Shown here in pieces: positions 6,776 to 15,084 of a stretch of 16,916 bases of DNA (its first letter is position 1; every line of letters starts with the position of its first letter). The notes under the pieces are model-generated. The model was not told where the DNA came from. It worked only from the letters and a program-made list of their open reading frames with translations, and did not search any database. The stretch covers positions 67,319 to 84,234 of the forward strand of contig DBZZ01000021.1 of NCBI GenBank assembly GCA_002311315.1, written 5' to 3'. A program made the position numbers and the translations under genes. This DNA comes from Methylococcaceae bacterium UBA1147 (lineage in GTDB: Bacteria > Pseudomonadota > Gammaproteobacteria > Methylococcales > UBA1147).

Positions 6776-7990
6776 TTAAACCCGGGCACTGGTCAGAGCA
6801 CCGGATCCCCATGTCGTCCGCCAACGGGACTTGACCCTGTGGATTCCGTACAAACTCAGTACCGACAAAATCGAAAACATAAAAAACCCTAGACTAAAAT
6901 CGTTGGTCAATTGTTTCGACTGACCCATAAACCAAGCCAGAAAAAATCCGCCCAAGCCTCCTGCCGCTCCAACCATCCCGGTCACTGCACCGACTTCTTT
7001 GCGGAAACGCAAAGGCACTAATTGGAACACGGCACCACTGCCCATGCCCAATGAAGCAGTACCGACAATGAGCAGTATAACAACCAACCAGGTGTAGGGA
7101 ATGGAAAAACTGACCACGAACATGCATACGGCAGTTACCGCAAAAAGATGTTGCATCGACCGGATCCCACCATATCGGTCTGCCATCCATCCACCCACGG
7201 GGCGTAACGCAGTTCCTGCCAGAATGCAGGCGGCCGTATAGTAGCCAGCTGTTACTGGTTCCAGACCATATTGCAGATGAAAATACAGCACCATTACGCT
7301 TGACAACGCGATTACTCCGCCAAAAGTCAACCCATAAAAGAGCATGAACCACCAAGAATCCACGTCGCCCAGAACATGCCAATAATGACCAATCTTTTGG
7401 GGTTGAGGGCGGTCATGACTGTCCCGAGCCAGATAATAAAAAAGAACCAACGTTACCAGCAATGGAATGATGGCAAATCCGAATACGCTTCGCCAGCCAT
7501 AAGCTTCAGCCAACATCGGCGCAAACGCTGCAGCAAATACGGTACCGCTACTGGCCGCACCAGCAATGCCCAACACCACTCCCTGGTATTCATCAGGATA
7601 CCAGCGACTGCTCAGGGGTAAAGCCACCGCCATGCTGGTGCCGGCCAGACCCAGGGCCAAACCGACCACATAGATCCCGGCAATCGAATCCACATTGCTG
7701 ATATAGGCGAAAAAAAGCACTACGATCACGATCGCCTGGGCGATCATTCCCGTTTGTTTCGGCGCGAAACGGTCGACAAGAATGCCCATGGGTATTCGGA
7801 ATAAAACGCCGGCCAGCAAAGGCAGAGTCACCATGGTGTATTGCTGTGCTTCGGTCAATTCAAGATCCAGGCTGATATAAACCGCCAGAGGCCCTAGCAT
7901 TATCCAGACCATGAAACTCATATCAGAGTAGATAAAAGAGCTGATTAAGGTTCCGATGTGCCCGGTTTTTAAAAATCTAGAAAAAGACAT
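6776..7990 (-). CDS. Nitrate/nitrite transporter, NarK/NasA (NNP) family of the major facilitator superfamily
   Basis: A 404-residue protein of about 12 membrane helices, the length of single-unit NNP carriers. Family marks: LGPLAVYISLDL in helix 1, R65 in LFRIPMG and R263 in ALRPVGGWMADRYG (the pair of substrate-binding arginines of NarK), and the glycine-rich signature GMVGAAGGLGGF at residues 338-349. The first nitrate signature (residues 141-150, GIAGAASSGT) has Ser where family members typically show Asn before SGT. It moves nitrate and/or nitrite across the inner membrane, as uptake or antiport. It is the first gene of the operon with the HAO-family enzyme (27-bp gap), so it may deliver cytoplasmic nitrite to the periplasm or import nitrate. 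It is divergent from a PP2C/kinase gene, an association also known in Pseudomonas (nasA next to PA1782). The ribosome binding site is weak (GAAGA close to the ATG). Confidence 0.93.
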   Translation of the reverse strand: MSFSRFLKTGHIGTLISSFIYSDMSFMVWIMLGPLAVYISLDLELTEAQQYTMVTLPLLAGVLFRIPMGILVDRFAPKQTGMIAQAIVIVVLFFAYISNVDSIAGIYVVGLALGLAGTSMAVALPLSSRWYPDEYQGVVLGIAGAASSGTVFAAAFAPMLAEAYGWRSVFGFAIIPLLVTLVLFYYLARDSHDRPQPQKIGHYWHVLGDVDSWWFMLFYGLTFGGVIALSSVMVLYFHLQYGLEPVTAGYYTAACILAGTALRPVGGWMADRYGGIRSMQHLFAVTAVCMFVVSFSIPYTWLVVILLIVGTASLGMGSGAVFQLVPLRFRKEVGAVTGMVGAAGGLGGFFLAWFMGQSKQLTNDFSLGFFMFSILSVLSLYGIHRVKSRWRTTWGSGALTSARV

Positions 7991-8134
7991 TCTTCAACAG
8001 TTTTTCAATTCAGTCGGTTTTGAACTTGGTTTCCCGATACTAAACGATCCAAATCAACTCGCCAGGGTATGCACAAGCGTGGTGCTGCCACCATAGTGCC
8101 TGATCGGTTGACGATACTCGATGGAATCACTGGA

Positions 8135-8149
8135 AACAATTAGATTGTT
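8135..8149. promoter_or_regulatory. AT-rich palindrome, possible operator for the NarK-HAO operon
   Basis: AACAAT (8135-8140), TAG spacer and ATTGTT (8144-8149) form a perfect 6-bp inverted repeat, 145 bp upstream of the NarK-like start codon. The size and spacing suit a dimeric regulator. It does not match the FNR, CRP or NarL consensus that I know, so the assignment as operator is a guess. Confidence 0.3.
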
Positions 8150-8185
8150 CGTATTTGATAGCAATTTTCAAGCCATCTAATTATT

Positions 8186-8201
8186 CAATCACTGGTGGTT
8201 G
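8186..8201. promoter_or_regulatory. Imperfect palindrome, possible operator
   Basis: CAATCAC (8186-8192), TG, GTGGTTG (8195-8201): six of seven positions are complementary. It lies 196 bp upstream of the NarK-like start and 46 bp from the AACAAT palindrome. It could be a second regulator site in the same control region. The evidence is only the symmetry. Confidence 0.25.
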
Positions 8202-8824
8202 CTATTGGCATTAAACAGAAATGATTGCAGGACTTGTCGGACGGTGGTCCAAACTGTTTGATTATTCTTGACTCGCTGTCCAGCAGGGCTTCATTCGAAA
8301 GATGGGGCATTCAGACCGAGAAATCTTTCCACCAGGATTTTTCAACCGAAAGCTTTCCCATGCCATCATTCAGTGATGGTGCATAAGCCCCTCTGGCGCC
8401 CTTTGTTAGTGCAAGCAGGCTTCTTTGCGACACCACCCAAAGTGATAGTCCACGGATCAGCCCCTCAGTGAACACGGTGGTCAATTCGATTGCATTACTC
8501 GTAGACCACTGGTCAAATGAGATCATTCGTGTCTTTCCTTGATTCATCGCTCATGATCAGGGTTGCCTGGCCGGGTAATTTCGACTTGAGGCGTGAATGA
8601 TGAGACAGCGGTCGTAAGGGTTAAAAAAATTAACGGTCCGCGGAAGCGATTGTATCGACCTGGTCGAATGGCGACGGACGTTAGAATAGAACAGGAAAAG
8701 AATTAGAAATCGATTTTTCCGATTCCACCAAGCAAAGATCCAATGGTTGGGTGTTTCTGGATCACTGGACGGTCAGCTTAAAAAAAACAAGAAGTTGCGG
8801 AGATGGTGATCACAGGGAGGATGC

Positions 8825-8850
8825 GCCTGATCGTTCGCAGTCGATCAGGC
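8825..8850. repeat. Perfect 9-bp inverted repeat upstream of the PP2C/kinase gene
   Basis: GCCTGATCG (8825-8833), an 8-base loop, and CGATCAGGC (8842-8850) form a perfect hairpin about 127 bp before the kinase start. It is followed by TATCTTT rather than a true T-run, so it is a poor Rho-independent terminator for the plus strand. It could be an operator, an RNA hairpin in the kinase leader, or the end of a short transcript from the intergenic region. Confidence 0.5.
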
Positions 8851-8976
8851 TATCTTTGGACGGTACTCTTGATTTCGGTTAAGCATTGCTGACCGATGAA
8901 CCGACCCCCTTTGACCTCGCTACTATCCGTACCGATTAACCTTAAACCGGGATTGCGATAACTAAAATAAACGAGA

Positions 8977-10665
8977 ATGTCGGGACGACTGGAAACACAA
9001 TGTGGGTTCGTTTCTGAAAAGGGCCGAAGAGAATCCAACCAAGATTTTCTGGCTTACTATTTTGGAACCAAAGAACAACGTGACCTACAAGGGACTGTTG
9101 CCGTCATCGCCGACGGCATGGGTAGCACCAGTGGTGGCAGGTTTGCAGCAGAAATAACGGCCCGTGGGTTTATTGACGGTTATTACGGTCAGAAGCAAAC
9201 CTTGGGGGTTGATCGAGCGGCAGACTGCGCTTTATCAGCCATCAACCGATGGATATTCGGGCAGGCACGTCAGGACTCCAAATTGAGAAACGCGGGAACG
9301 ACCTTTACCGCTTTGGTTCTGCGGGGCTGCCAGTCCCATATCATTCATGTCGGCGACACCCGGATCTACCGATTAAGGGACGGTCGACTGCAACCCCTGA
9401 CCACGGACCACATCCACGAACATCCGGATATGCAGCATGTCCTGACCCGCGCGGTTGGGCTCGATGAGACGCTGTGTATCGATTATTCAGCGCATAACTT
9501 AAATCTTCATGATCGCTTTTTGTTGTGCTGCGATGGCATACACACTGTGCTTTCCGATTCCAAAATAACGGCGCTGTTACGCCAGCACAAGTCCCCACAA
9601 AATCTGGCCCAACTGATTGTAAAAGCCGCACTGCGCGCCGGTACCACGGACAATGCCAGCGCAATGGTTGTGGACGTCCTCAATCTGCCACCCCCCGATC
9701 AATCCTATCTTGAAATGGCGCTGGACGAGCTACCGATCATTGGGCTTCCCAATGAAGGTGATTGCATCGACGGATTTCGGCTCGAATCAATTTTGTCCGA
9801 CAGCCGCTATACCCGTGTATTCAGGGCTACGAGTGAAATCGGTGAACACCCCATCGTAGTCCTGAAGTTTCCGAAACCCGATATCACCTCGGAAACGGTC
9901 TACCGGGAGGCTTTTGTGCGAGAGAGATGGATTACCACGCATATTCAGAACCCATCGGTTGTCGAACAAATCGAACTGGATGCCGGCCGACAAACCCGCT
10001 TGTATTCCATTATGCCCTATTATCACGGAGAAACCCTGGAGCAGTTTTTGCTGCGTCAACCCGTGACTTTAAACCAGGGAGTGAATATTGCGATCAGGCT
10101 GGCTAAGGCCGTGTATTCGCTGCATCGGTGTCAAATCATCCACCGAGACATCAAACCCGATAATGTCATGCTTCTGGAAGATGGCGGGCTCAAACTCTTG
10201 GACCTTGGTGTTTCCCGTCTACCCGGACTGAAAGACGGACTTGAGGAGACTGCACCAGGCACACCCAGCTATATGGCGCCGGAATTGTTCAGCGGCAACC
10301 AGGGAGATGAACGTTCCGATCTTTATGCTTTGGGAGTCACTATTTACCGTATGTTCAGTGGCGGATCCTATCCTTACGGCGAGGTGGAACCGTTCACCCG
10401 TCCGCGCTTCGACAAATTCGCACCCTTAAGCAAATACCGAGCTGATTTACCCTCTTGGCTAAATGCCGTAGTGACCAAAGCAACACACGCGGACAGACGG
10501 TTCGACGATGCGATGGACCTGGCTGTCGAATTGGAAAACGGGCTCATTCGAGGACAGACGACGGTCCCCCTGCAAAGCTCTTTTTATGAGCGCAACTCGG
10601 TGCGGTTTTGGCAAATCGTCTCTTTCATTTTGTTTAGCCTTTTGCTGTCACTCCTTTTAGTCTGA
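8977..10665 (+). CDS. Bifunctional PP2C-type phosphatase / Ser-Thr protein kinase, C-terminally membrane anchored
   Basis: A 562-residue fusion. Residues 5-235 are a PP2C phosphatase: NQD (21-23), ADGMGS (45-50), GTTFTAL (107-113), HVGDTRIY (124-131), CDG (185-187) and TDN (224-226) supply the metal-binding aspartates. Residues 265-525 are a Hanks-type kinase: Lys297 in VVLK, HRDIKPDNV (389-397) with catalytic Asp391, DLG (409-411) in place of DFG, and MAPE (433-436). The usual glycine-rich loop is replaced by a degenerate SDSRYTRVF. A hydrophobic helix at 545-562 anchors it with both enzymes in the cytoplasm. Such fusions sit beside nitrate transporter genes in Pseudomonas and relatives (PA1782 next to nasA). 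Here it is divergent from the NarK-like gene, suggesting reversible phosphorylation tied to nitrate/nitrite transport or the downstream enzymes (inference). The ATG at 8977 matches the family N terminus; the ribosome binding site is weak, and a TAAAAT at 8963-8968 is too close to serve an ordinary leader. Confidence 0.93.
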   Translation: MSGRLETQCGFVSEKGRRESNQDFLAYYFGTKEQRDLQGTVAVIADGMGSTSGGRFAAEITARGFIDGYYGQKQTLGVDRAADCALSAINRWIFGQARQDSKLRNAGTTFTALVLRGCQSHIIHVGDTRIYRLRDGRLQPLTTDHIHEHPDMQHVLTRAVGLDETLCIDYSAHNLNLHDRFLLCCDGIHTVLSDSKITALLRQHKSPQNLAQLIVKAALRAGTTDNASAMVVDVLNLPPPDQSYLEMALDELPIIGLPNEGDCIDGFRLESILSDSRYTRVFRATSEIGEHPIVVLKFPKPDITSETVYREAFVRERWITTHIQNPSVVEQIELDAGRQTRLYSIMPYYHGETLEQFLLRQPVTLNQGVNIAIRLAKAVYSLHRCQIIHRDIKPDNVMLLEDGGLKLLDLGVSRLPGLKDGLEETAPGTPSYMAPELFSGNQGDERSDLYALGVTIYRMFSGGSYPYGEVEPFTRPRFDKFAPLSKYRADLPSWLNAVVTKATHADRRFDDAMDLAVELENGLIRGQTTVPLQSSFYERNSVRFWQIVSFILFSLLLSLLLV

Positions 10666-10766
10666 GTCGCCAAAGGTCAATACCCTTCAGCGTGATATGG
10701 CCGCCCAATATCAAAACAAAATCTTTCAGAAACAGACCATCGAAAACCGGTTGCTTCTTCTCAATT

Positions 10767-10800
10767 GGAAAACCCGGATCAGTATTGGACGTCCCGGGTT
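10767..10800 (-). terminator. Possible terminator of the ccm operon
   Basis: On the minus strand AACCCGG (10800-10794) and CCGGGTT (10777-10771) form a 7-bp stem with a 16-base loop, continued by TTTT before CC. It lies 37 bp after the ccmI stop codon. The loop is long and the T-run short, so termination would be moderate. The plus-strand kinase transcript enters the same stem, where AAAA precedes it and no T-run follows. Confidence 0.4.
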
Positions 10801-10836
10801 GTTCAGACAGCCCGCAGACAAGTGTCTCCTGAAGAC

Positions 10837-12108
10837 TCAGCGAATTCTTTCGGCAATCAGAATTTCGACCAGAGGATTTTTATCAACTGTAACCGGTTCA
10901 GCCTGGCCCTTGAAATCCCCGGGTTGAGGGATAGCGTTGCCTGACTTTGAAATGCGAGCGACCACCCTTACCTGGGGGAAATTCGACAAGGTCATTGCCG
11001 GCGTCATAGCCATGGAGTCATTCAACTTGACCTCAAGCGGCAGATCGCGGACTTTTTTGCGCGATATGGCCAGCGGCATCGGTGGACCAGTCAAGGCCTG
11101 TGCATAAATGAATACGGTATCATCAAGATCGACAGCGGCCATCAGCGCTTTATCCAATCCCACCTTGACGGTAATGCCTGGCTGAGATGACTCAGCCTCA
11201 GCCGCCACTCCTTCAGATTGGGTGACTGGAGACTCCCTCACCGCAACCTGACCCAAGGCTTCCTCAACCTTTGCAATTGCCAGACGGATCGATTCCGCAC
11301 CTTCGGCATCCTCCGGCAACACTGCGTTGAGTTTACGCCAGTATTCCAATGCCAACGGCAAATTCTGCTCGATTAAGGCCGAGCGACCGCCCAGCCACAA
11401 CCCGCTTGGATTCTCAGGAGCTTTCTCAAGTGCTTGAGCCAATAGAGCTGACGGCTGACCTTCAAATGAATTATCCTGCGCCCTGGCAATCGCTTCTGCC
11501 AGTTCGACCAGAACGTCCGGGTCATCACCAACCAAACCCCGCGCTCTTCGCAAGGCCTCAATTGCCTCGGAGTAGCGTTCCATTACCAGATAGGAACGGG
11601 CCAGCAAACGCCACCCATTGGGGTCACCGGGATTTTCTTTCAGCCGTTCAGCCAGCCGGCCGACCATATCGTCGACCGAAGCTAACTGACGGGGATTCGT
11701 CGCCCGACCAACCGATGATGGCTCTTTCCCCGGATTGACATCCAGACTTTCAACATTCCCAAGAAAGCCGTACATCAAGAGAGTGGCCAGTGGGACGACC
11801 AGCCCAACCGTCACTGCAGTTCCGGTGGAGGAGGCTGTTCCGCCATCGGATATGGCCTTTTCCGTCTCCAAACCCAAATCATTGGCCAGAATCTGCTCGA
11901 TTTCCAGGTAGGCCTGATCGAACATTTTTTGGTCGATTATCCCCTGAGCATATTCGTTCTCCAGTGCCTTGAGCCGTTCGCGAGCAATATCGATGTTGTG
12001 TTCCTGCCTTCCGGACATAAAACTGTGTCCCGGACGCAACAACGGCCGGACGACAAACCACACGCCAAGCAGCAACATCGCTGCAGCCAATGTCCAAAAA
12101 ATTATCAT
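10837..12108 (-). CDS. ccmI: Cytochrome c biogenesis protein CcmI (TPR apocytochrome chaperone)
   Basis: A 423-residue inner-membrane protein. Residues 2-21 form a first membrane helix, followed by a cytoplasmic leucine-rich/coiled segment (ERLKALENEYAQGIIDQKMF), a second helix at about 97-115, and a periplasmic TPR region (about 145-290, with WRLLARSYLVMERYSEAIEA as one repeat). A C-terminal beta-rich domain ends the protein, as in the long CcmI of Pseudomonas-type bacteria. It binds the C-terminal end of apocytochromes and hands them to the CcmF/CcmH heme ligation complex. Its ATG overlaps the ccmH stop by 4 bases (ATGA), so translation is coupled. It is the last gene of the operon. Confidence 0.9.
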   Translation of the reverse strand: MIIFWTLAAAMLLLGVWFVVRPLLRPGHSFMSGRQEHNIDIARERLKALENEYAQGIIDQKMFDQAYLEIEQILANDLGLETEKAISDGGTASSTGTAVTVGLVVPLATLLMYGFLGNVESLDVNPGKEPSSVGRATNPRQLASVDDMVGRLAERLKENPGDPNGWRLLARSYLVMERYSEAIEALRRARGLVGDDPDVLVELAEAIARAQDNSFEGQPSALLAQALEKAPENPSGLWLGGRSALIEQNLPLALEYWRKLNAVLPEDAEGAESIRLAIAKVEEALGQVAVRESPVTQSEGVAAEAESSQPGITVKVGLDKALMAAVDLDDTVFIYAQALTGPPMPLAISRKKVRDLPLEVKLNDSMAMTPAMTLSNFPQVRVVARISKSGNAIPQPGDFKGQAEPVTVDKNPLVEILIAERIR

Positions 12109-12566
12109 GGGGTTTTACTGTTCTTTTTGAGCAGGTCACGGGCTCGATTCATCGAGCCTTCGGATATCGGTGCATCACCATCTCTGGTCCTCCGCATCAG
12201 GCGGATCATGAGAAACATCCCTCCGACCAACAATACGAAAGGACCCAACCAAAGCAGGGCAGTCCTGGCATTCAACCGCGGTCTATAAAGGACAAATTCC
12301 CCGTACCGGGCAACCATGAACGCAATAATTTCTTCGTCGCTCTGGCCTTTCTTGATGTGTGTATAAACCTGTTGCCGCAGATCTTTGGCCAGGTCCGCAT
12401 TCGAAGAAGCGATATTCTGGTTCTGGCAAACCATGCAGCGCAGTTCGGCAGTCAGTTTTTTGTAACGCGCCTCGTTCTCAGGAACAGTAAAGCTGAGCAT
12501 TTCAACCTTTGCCGACACGTTCATCACACAAGCCAGCATCATGACAACGGCGATTGTAATCCTCAT
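12105..12566 (-). CDS. ccmH: Cytochrome c biogenesis protein CcmH (thioredox subunit of the heme ligation complex)
   Basis: A 153-residue protein with a signal sequence (residues 1-19), a three-helix periplasmic domain carrying the redox motif LRCMVCQ (C44 and C47) followed by QNIASSNADLAKDLR, the conserved YGEFVLYRP segment, a membrane helix at about 105-124 and a basic cytoplasmic tail. It keeps the apocytochrome CXXCH cysteines reduced together with CcmG. The length is that of the short CcmH form, with the TPR part encoded separately as ccmI. The start overlaps the ccmG stop by 4 bases (ATGA) and its end overlaps ccmI in the same way. Confidence 0.95.
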   Translation of the reverse strand: MRITIAVVMMLACVMNVSAKVEMLSFTVPENEARYKKLTAELRCMVCQNQNIASSNADLAKDLRQQVYTHIKKGQSDEEIIAFMVARYGEFVLYRPRLNARTALLWLGPFVLLVGGMFLMIRLMRRTRDGDAPISEGSMNRARDLLKKNSKTP

Positions 12567-13093
12567 ACTGATTCCCCTTCGAGCTGAACGATCAGTGGCA
12601 TCAGGACGGTTTTAACGTCGTCCATGCTGACTGGCCCGATCGTTTTGTGTCGGATAATCCCTTTTTTATCGACAACAAAACTTTCCGGCACACCGTAAAC
12701 ACCCCAGTCCAGCCCCACTCTCCCATTGTTGTCGACGACACTGCGGGTATAGGGATCGCCAAGAGCCTGCAGCCACCGCAGACCGTCCACTGGATTGTCC
12801 TTGTAGTTCAAACCGATCAGAATCAGATCCGGGTTGCGGCTCCAGGCGTTCAGAATCGGGTGTTCGGTGCGACAGGCTGCGCACCAGGATGCCCATACGT
12901 TCAGGATCCAGACTTTACCCTTCAGATCCGCAGGCCCGAACAATCGGTCTGGATGATGCAGTTCTTTCAAGTGGAATTGGGGTGCTGGACGTCCAACCAG
13001 GGGAGACGGGACTTCACGTGGATTCAAATTTAGGCCAACGCCTAGAAACACAACCAGCACCGCAAAAATAATCAATGGAATCAAGTGGCGCAT
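12563..13093 (-). CDS. ccmG: Thiol:disulfide interchange protein CcmG/DsbE
   Basis: A 176-residue membrane-anchored thioredoxin. An N-terminal helix (about 4-22) leads to LVGRPAPQF, then the active site WASWCAAC (Cys71, Cys74), and the cis-proline region GVYGVPESFVVD typical of DsbE. It reduces the disulfide in apocytochromes or CcmH, in the periplasm. The frame is open further upstream to 13267, but that extension runs through ccmF and is not protein-like. ATG 13093 gives the proper signal anchor and overlaps the ccmF stop by one base (TAATG), so this is the chosen start. The stop overlaps ccmH by 4 bases. Confidence 0.95.
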   Translation of the reverse strand: MRHLIPLIIFAVLVVFLGVGLNLNPREVPSPLVGRPAPQFHLKELHHPDRLFGPADLKGKVWILNVWASWCAACRTEHPILNAWSRNPDLILIGLNYKDNPVDGLRWLQALGDPYTRSVVDNNGRVGLDWGVYGVPESFVVDKKGIIRHKTIGPVSMDDVKTVLMPLIVQLEGESV

Positions 13094-15084
13094 TATTTCA
13101 CTGGATCTGTTGACAATTCGAGGTCTCCGGTCACTGATGGCTTCTTCTGGACCACTGCCATCCGGTAGCGTTTGTCCGATGAAGCAATCAAACCACCCAA
13201 GGCCATAAAGACCGCACCAAGCCAGATCCAGCGGACAAAAGGTTTGTAATAAACCCGTACACTCCATGCCCCGCGACTGCCCAGTGGCTCACCCAGCGCA
13301 AAGAACAGATCGCGAAATAATCCGGCATCGATTGCGGCTTCGGTCATCGGCATTTGTTGCACCCGGTAGATCCGTTTTTGGGGCTTCAGCACTGCCACAG
13401 CCTCTCCATTCAGGGTGACGCTAACCACCCCTTCATCGGCTTCAAAATTAGGCCCCTTGAATCTTCGAATTTCATCCAGTCTGAACGTATAGCCGGCAAG
13501 TTCCACCTCCTCGCCAAGATCCATTCGGACATCTTTCTCGATACTGTACAGTGAGGTCAGGGTTATTCCCGTGATAAATACAGCGACTCCAAAATGGGCC
13601 ATAGTCATCCCGTAAAAGGATCTCGGGACACTCTTCAAACGGCTCCACTGAAGTCCCTGACCAAAAGCCCGCTGAAAGAGTCCGTAGATCGCCGACAAGG
13701 CAACCCAAACGGCTAACACCATGCCGACAGAGGCCTTAAGCGAAAAATGAGGCATCAACAGAGCGGGAATCGCGAGACCAATCACCACACTGATCGCAAG
13801 CAAGGTCTTTGTTTCCTTGAAAAGCCGGCCCACATCATCCTTTTTCCAGCGAATCAATGCAGCAAAGCCGACCAGAAACGCCAGAGGTGCGGTCAGGGGA
13901 ACAAACACACTATTAAAATAGGGTAGCCCAACCGAAATTTTCCCCATTCCCAGCGCATCGACAAACAGAGGATAAAGCGTACCCAGCAATACGCTGGCCG
14001 CCGCGACCACCAGCAACACATTGTTGATCAACAACGCCGCGTCTTTGGAAACAAGTTCAAACTGACCGGTATCGCGGATCTTTGGCGCGCGAATGGCGAA
14101 CAAAAGCAGCGAACCACCAATCACTACGACCAGAAAGATCAGAATGAAAAGGCCCCGGGCAGGATCTGTTGCAAAAGCATGTACCGAGGTAAGAACCCCC
14201 GAACGGACCAGAAAGGTTCCTAAAAGACTCAGGGAAAATGCAAAGATCGCCAGCAACACCGTCCACGCTTTGAAACAGCCTCTTTTCTCGGTCACAGCAA
14301 GCGAGTGTATCAATGCTGTACCGACCAACCAGGGCATGAACGAGGCATTTTCCACCGGATCCCAGAACCACCACCCGCCCCAGCCAAGCTCGTAGTAAGC
14401 CCACCAGCTGCCCAGTGCGATACCGCAGGTCAGAAACACCCAGGCCATATTGGTCCAGGGCCGAGACCAGCGTGCCCAGGCTGTGTCCAGTTGTCCGCTC
14501 AGCAGCGAGGCAATCGCAAATGCGAAAACTACCGAGAAACCGACATAACCCAGATACAACATCGGAGGATGGATCGCCAGTCCCGGGTCCTGAAGCAAAG
14601 GATTCAGATCCTGGCCGTCCAACGGTGAGGGAATCATGCGTTCAAAAGGATTTGAAGTCAGCAACATGAACAACATAAACCCGACGCTGACCAGGCCCAT
14701 CACGCCCAGTACACGAGCGACCATATCGTCCGGGATGCTCCTGCTGAACACAGTTACCGCACCGGTCCAGAGTGAAAGCACCAGGGCCCATAACAACAAC
14801 GAACCTTCATGGGCGGCCCAAACAGCAGAGATACGGTACATGAGGGGCAATGCAGAATTCGAGTTCCTTGCCACATAGGCAACCGAGAAATCATGCACGA
14901 TAAAAGACCAAGTCAGGCAGCCAAATGAGACCAGCATGAAAAATAACTGACCTCGCGCTGCCGGACGGGCGACCGCAATCCATCCGGGAATTTGCCTGGA
15001 AGCCCCCACGATTGGCAATGTTGCCTGAATCAAAGCCATGCTGAAAGCAAGAATAAGGGAAAAATGTCCCAGTTCGGGTATCAA
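13093..15084 (-). CDS. ccmF: Cytochrome c heme lyase subunit CcmF
   Basis: A 663-residue polytopic membrane protein of normal CcmF length. The N terminus MIPELGHFSLILAF matches the family and fixes the start at TTG 15084. The tryptophan-rich heme-handling WWD segment WGGWWFWDPVENASFMPW is at about residues 235-252, and conserved histidines occur around H92, H172 and H260. The C-terminal part has a large periplasmic domain before a last helix near residue 630. With CcmH it transfers heme from holo-CcmE to apocytochrome c. The TTG start overlaps the ccmD stop, so its translation is probably coupled to ccmD; ccmE, which usually lies between ccmD and ccmF, is missing here. Confidence 0.96.
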   Translation of the reverse strand: MIPELGHFSLILAFSMALIQATLPIVGASRQIPGWIAVARPAARGQLFFMLVSFGCLTWSFIVHDFSVAYVARNSNSALPLMYRISAVWAAHEGSLLLWALVLSLWTGAVTVFSRSIPDDMVARVLGVMGLVSVGFMLFMLLTSNPFERMIPSPLDGQDLNPLLQDPGLAIHPPMLYLGYVGFSVVFAFAIASLLSGQLDTAWARWSRPWTNMAWVFLTCGIALGSWWAYYELGWGGWWFWDPVENASFMPWLVGTALIHSLAVTEKRGCFKAWTVLLAIFAFSLSLLGTFLVRSGVLTSVHAFATDPARGLFILIFLVVVIGGSLLLFAIRAPKIRDTGQFELVSKDAALLINNVLLVVAAASVLLGTLYPLFVDALGMGKISVGLPYFNSVFVPLTAPLAFLVGFAALIRWKKDDVGRLFKETKTLLAISVVIGLAIPALLMPHFSLKASVGMVLAVWVALSAIYGLFQRAFGQGLQWSRLKSVPRSFYGMTMAHFGVAVFITGITLTSLYSIEKDVRMDLGEEVELAGYTFRLDEIRRFKGPNFEADEGVVSVTLNGEAVAVLKPQKRIYRVQQMPMTEAAIDAGLFRDLFFALGEPLGSRGAWSVRVYYKPFVRWIWLGAVFMALGGLIASSDKRYRMAVVQKKPSVTGDLELSTDPVK

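Larger units (their letters stand above)
7991..8976. other. 986-bp divergent intergenic region with several inverted repeats
   Basis: Unusually long for this compact region, it separates the NarK-like operon (-) from the PP2C/kinase gene (+) and must hold the promoters of both. No frame in it looks like a real protein; the frames of 60-80 residues have no recognisable features. It contains the inverted repeats listed separately (8135-8149, 8186-8201, 8825-8850), the AT-rich palindrome AAATCGATTT near 8706, and an imperfect stem AACG-G-TCCG (8632-8640) with CGGACGTT (8675-8682) enclosing a small TCGAC/GTCGA hairpin. No clean FNR box (TTGAT-N4-ATCAA) was found. A small RNA or an unrecognised regulatory element could lie here. 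Confidence 0.55.

Noticed and set aside
8155..8171. TTGAT half-site followed by TTTTCAA as an FNR box upstream of the NarK-like gene
   Set aside because: The halves are 9 bases apart from TTGA to TCAA instead of 6, so it does not meet the FNR consensus.
8311..8547. 78-residue minus-strand frame in the divergent intergenic region
   Set aside because: No recognisable family, no clear ribosome binding site and composition unlike the neighbouring genes; an overlapping plus-strand frame is equally open.
10697..10927. 76-residue plus-strand frame after the kinase gene
   Set aside because: It overlaps the candidate ccm terminator and the end of ccmI, and shows no family features.
13094..13267. N-terminal extension of ccmG by 58 residues
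   Set aside because: The extension lies inside ccmF in another frame, lacks CcmG-like sequence, and the ATG at 13093 gives a proper signal anchor with TAATG coupling to ccmF.
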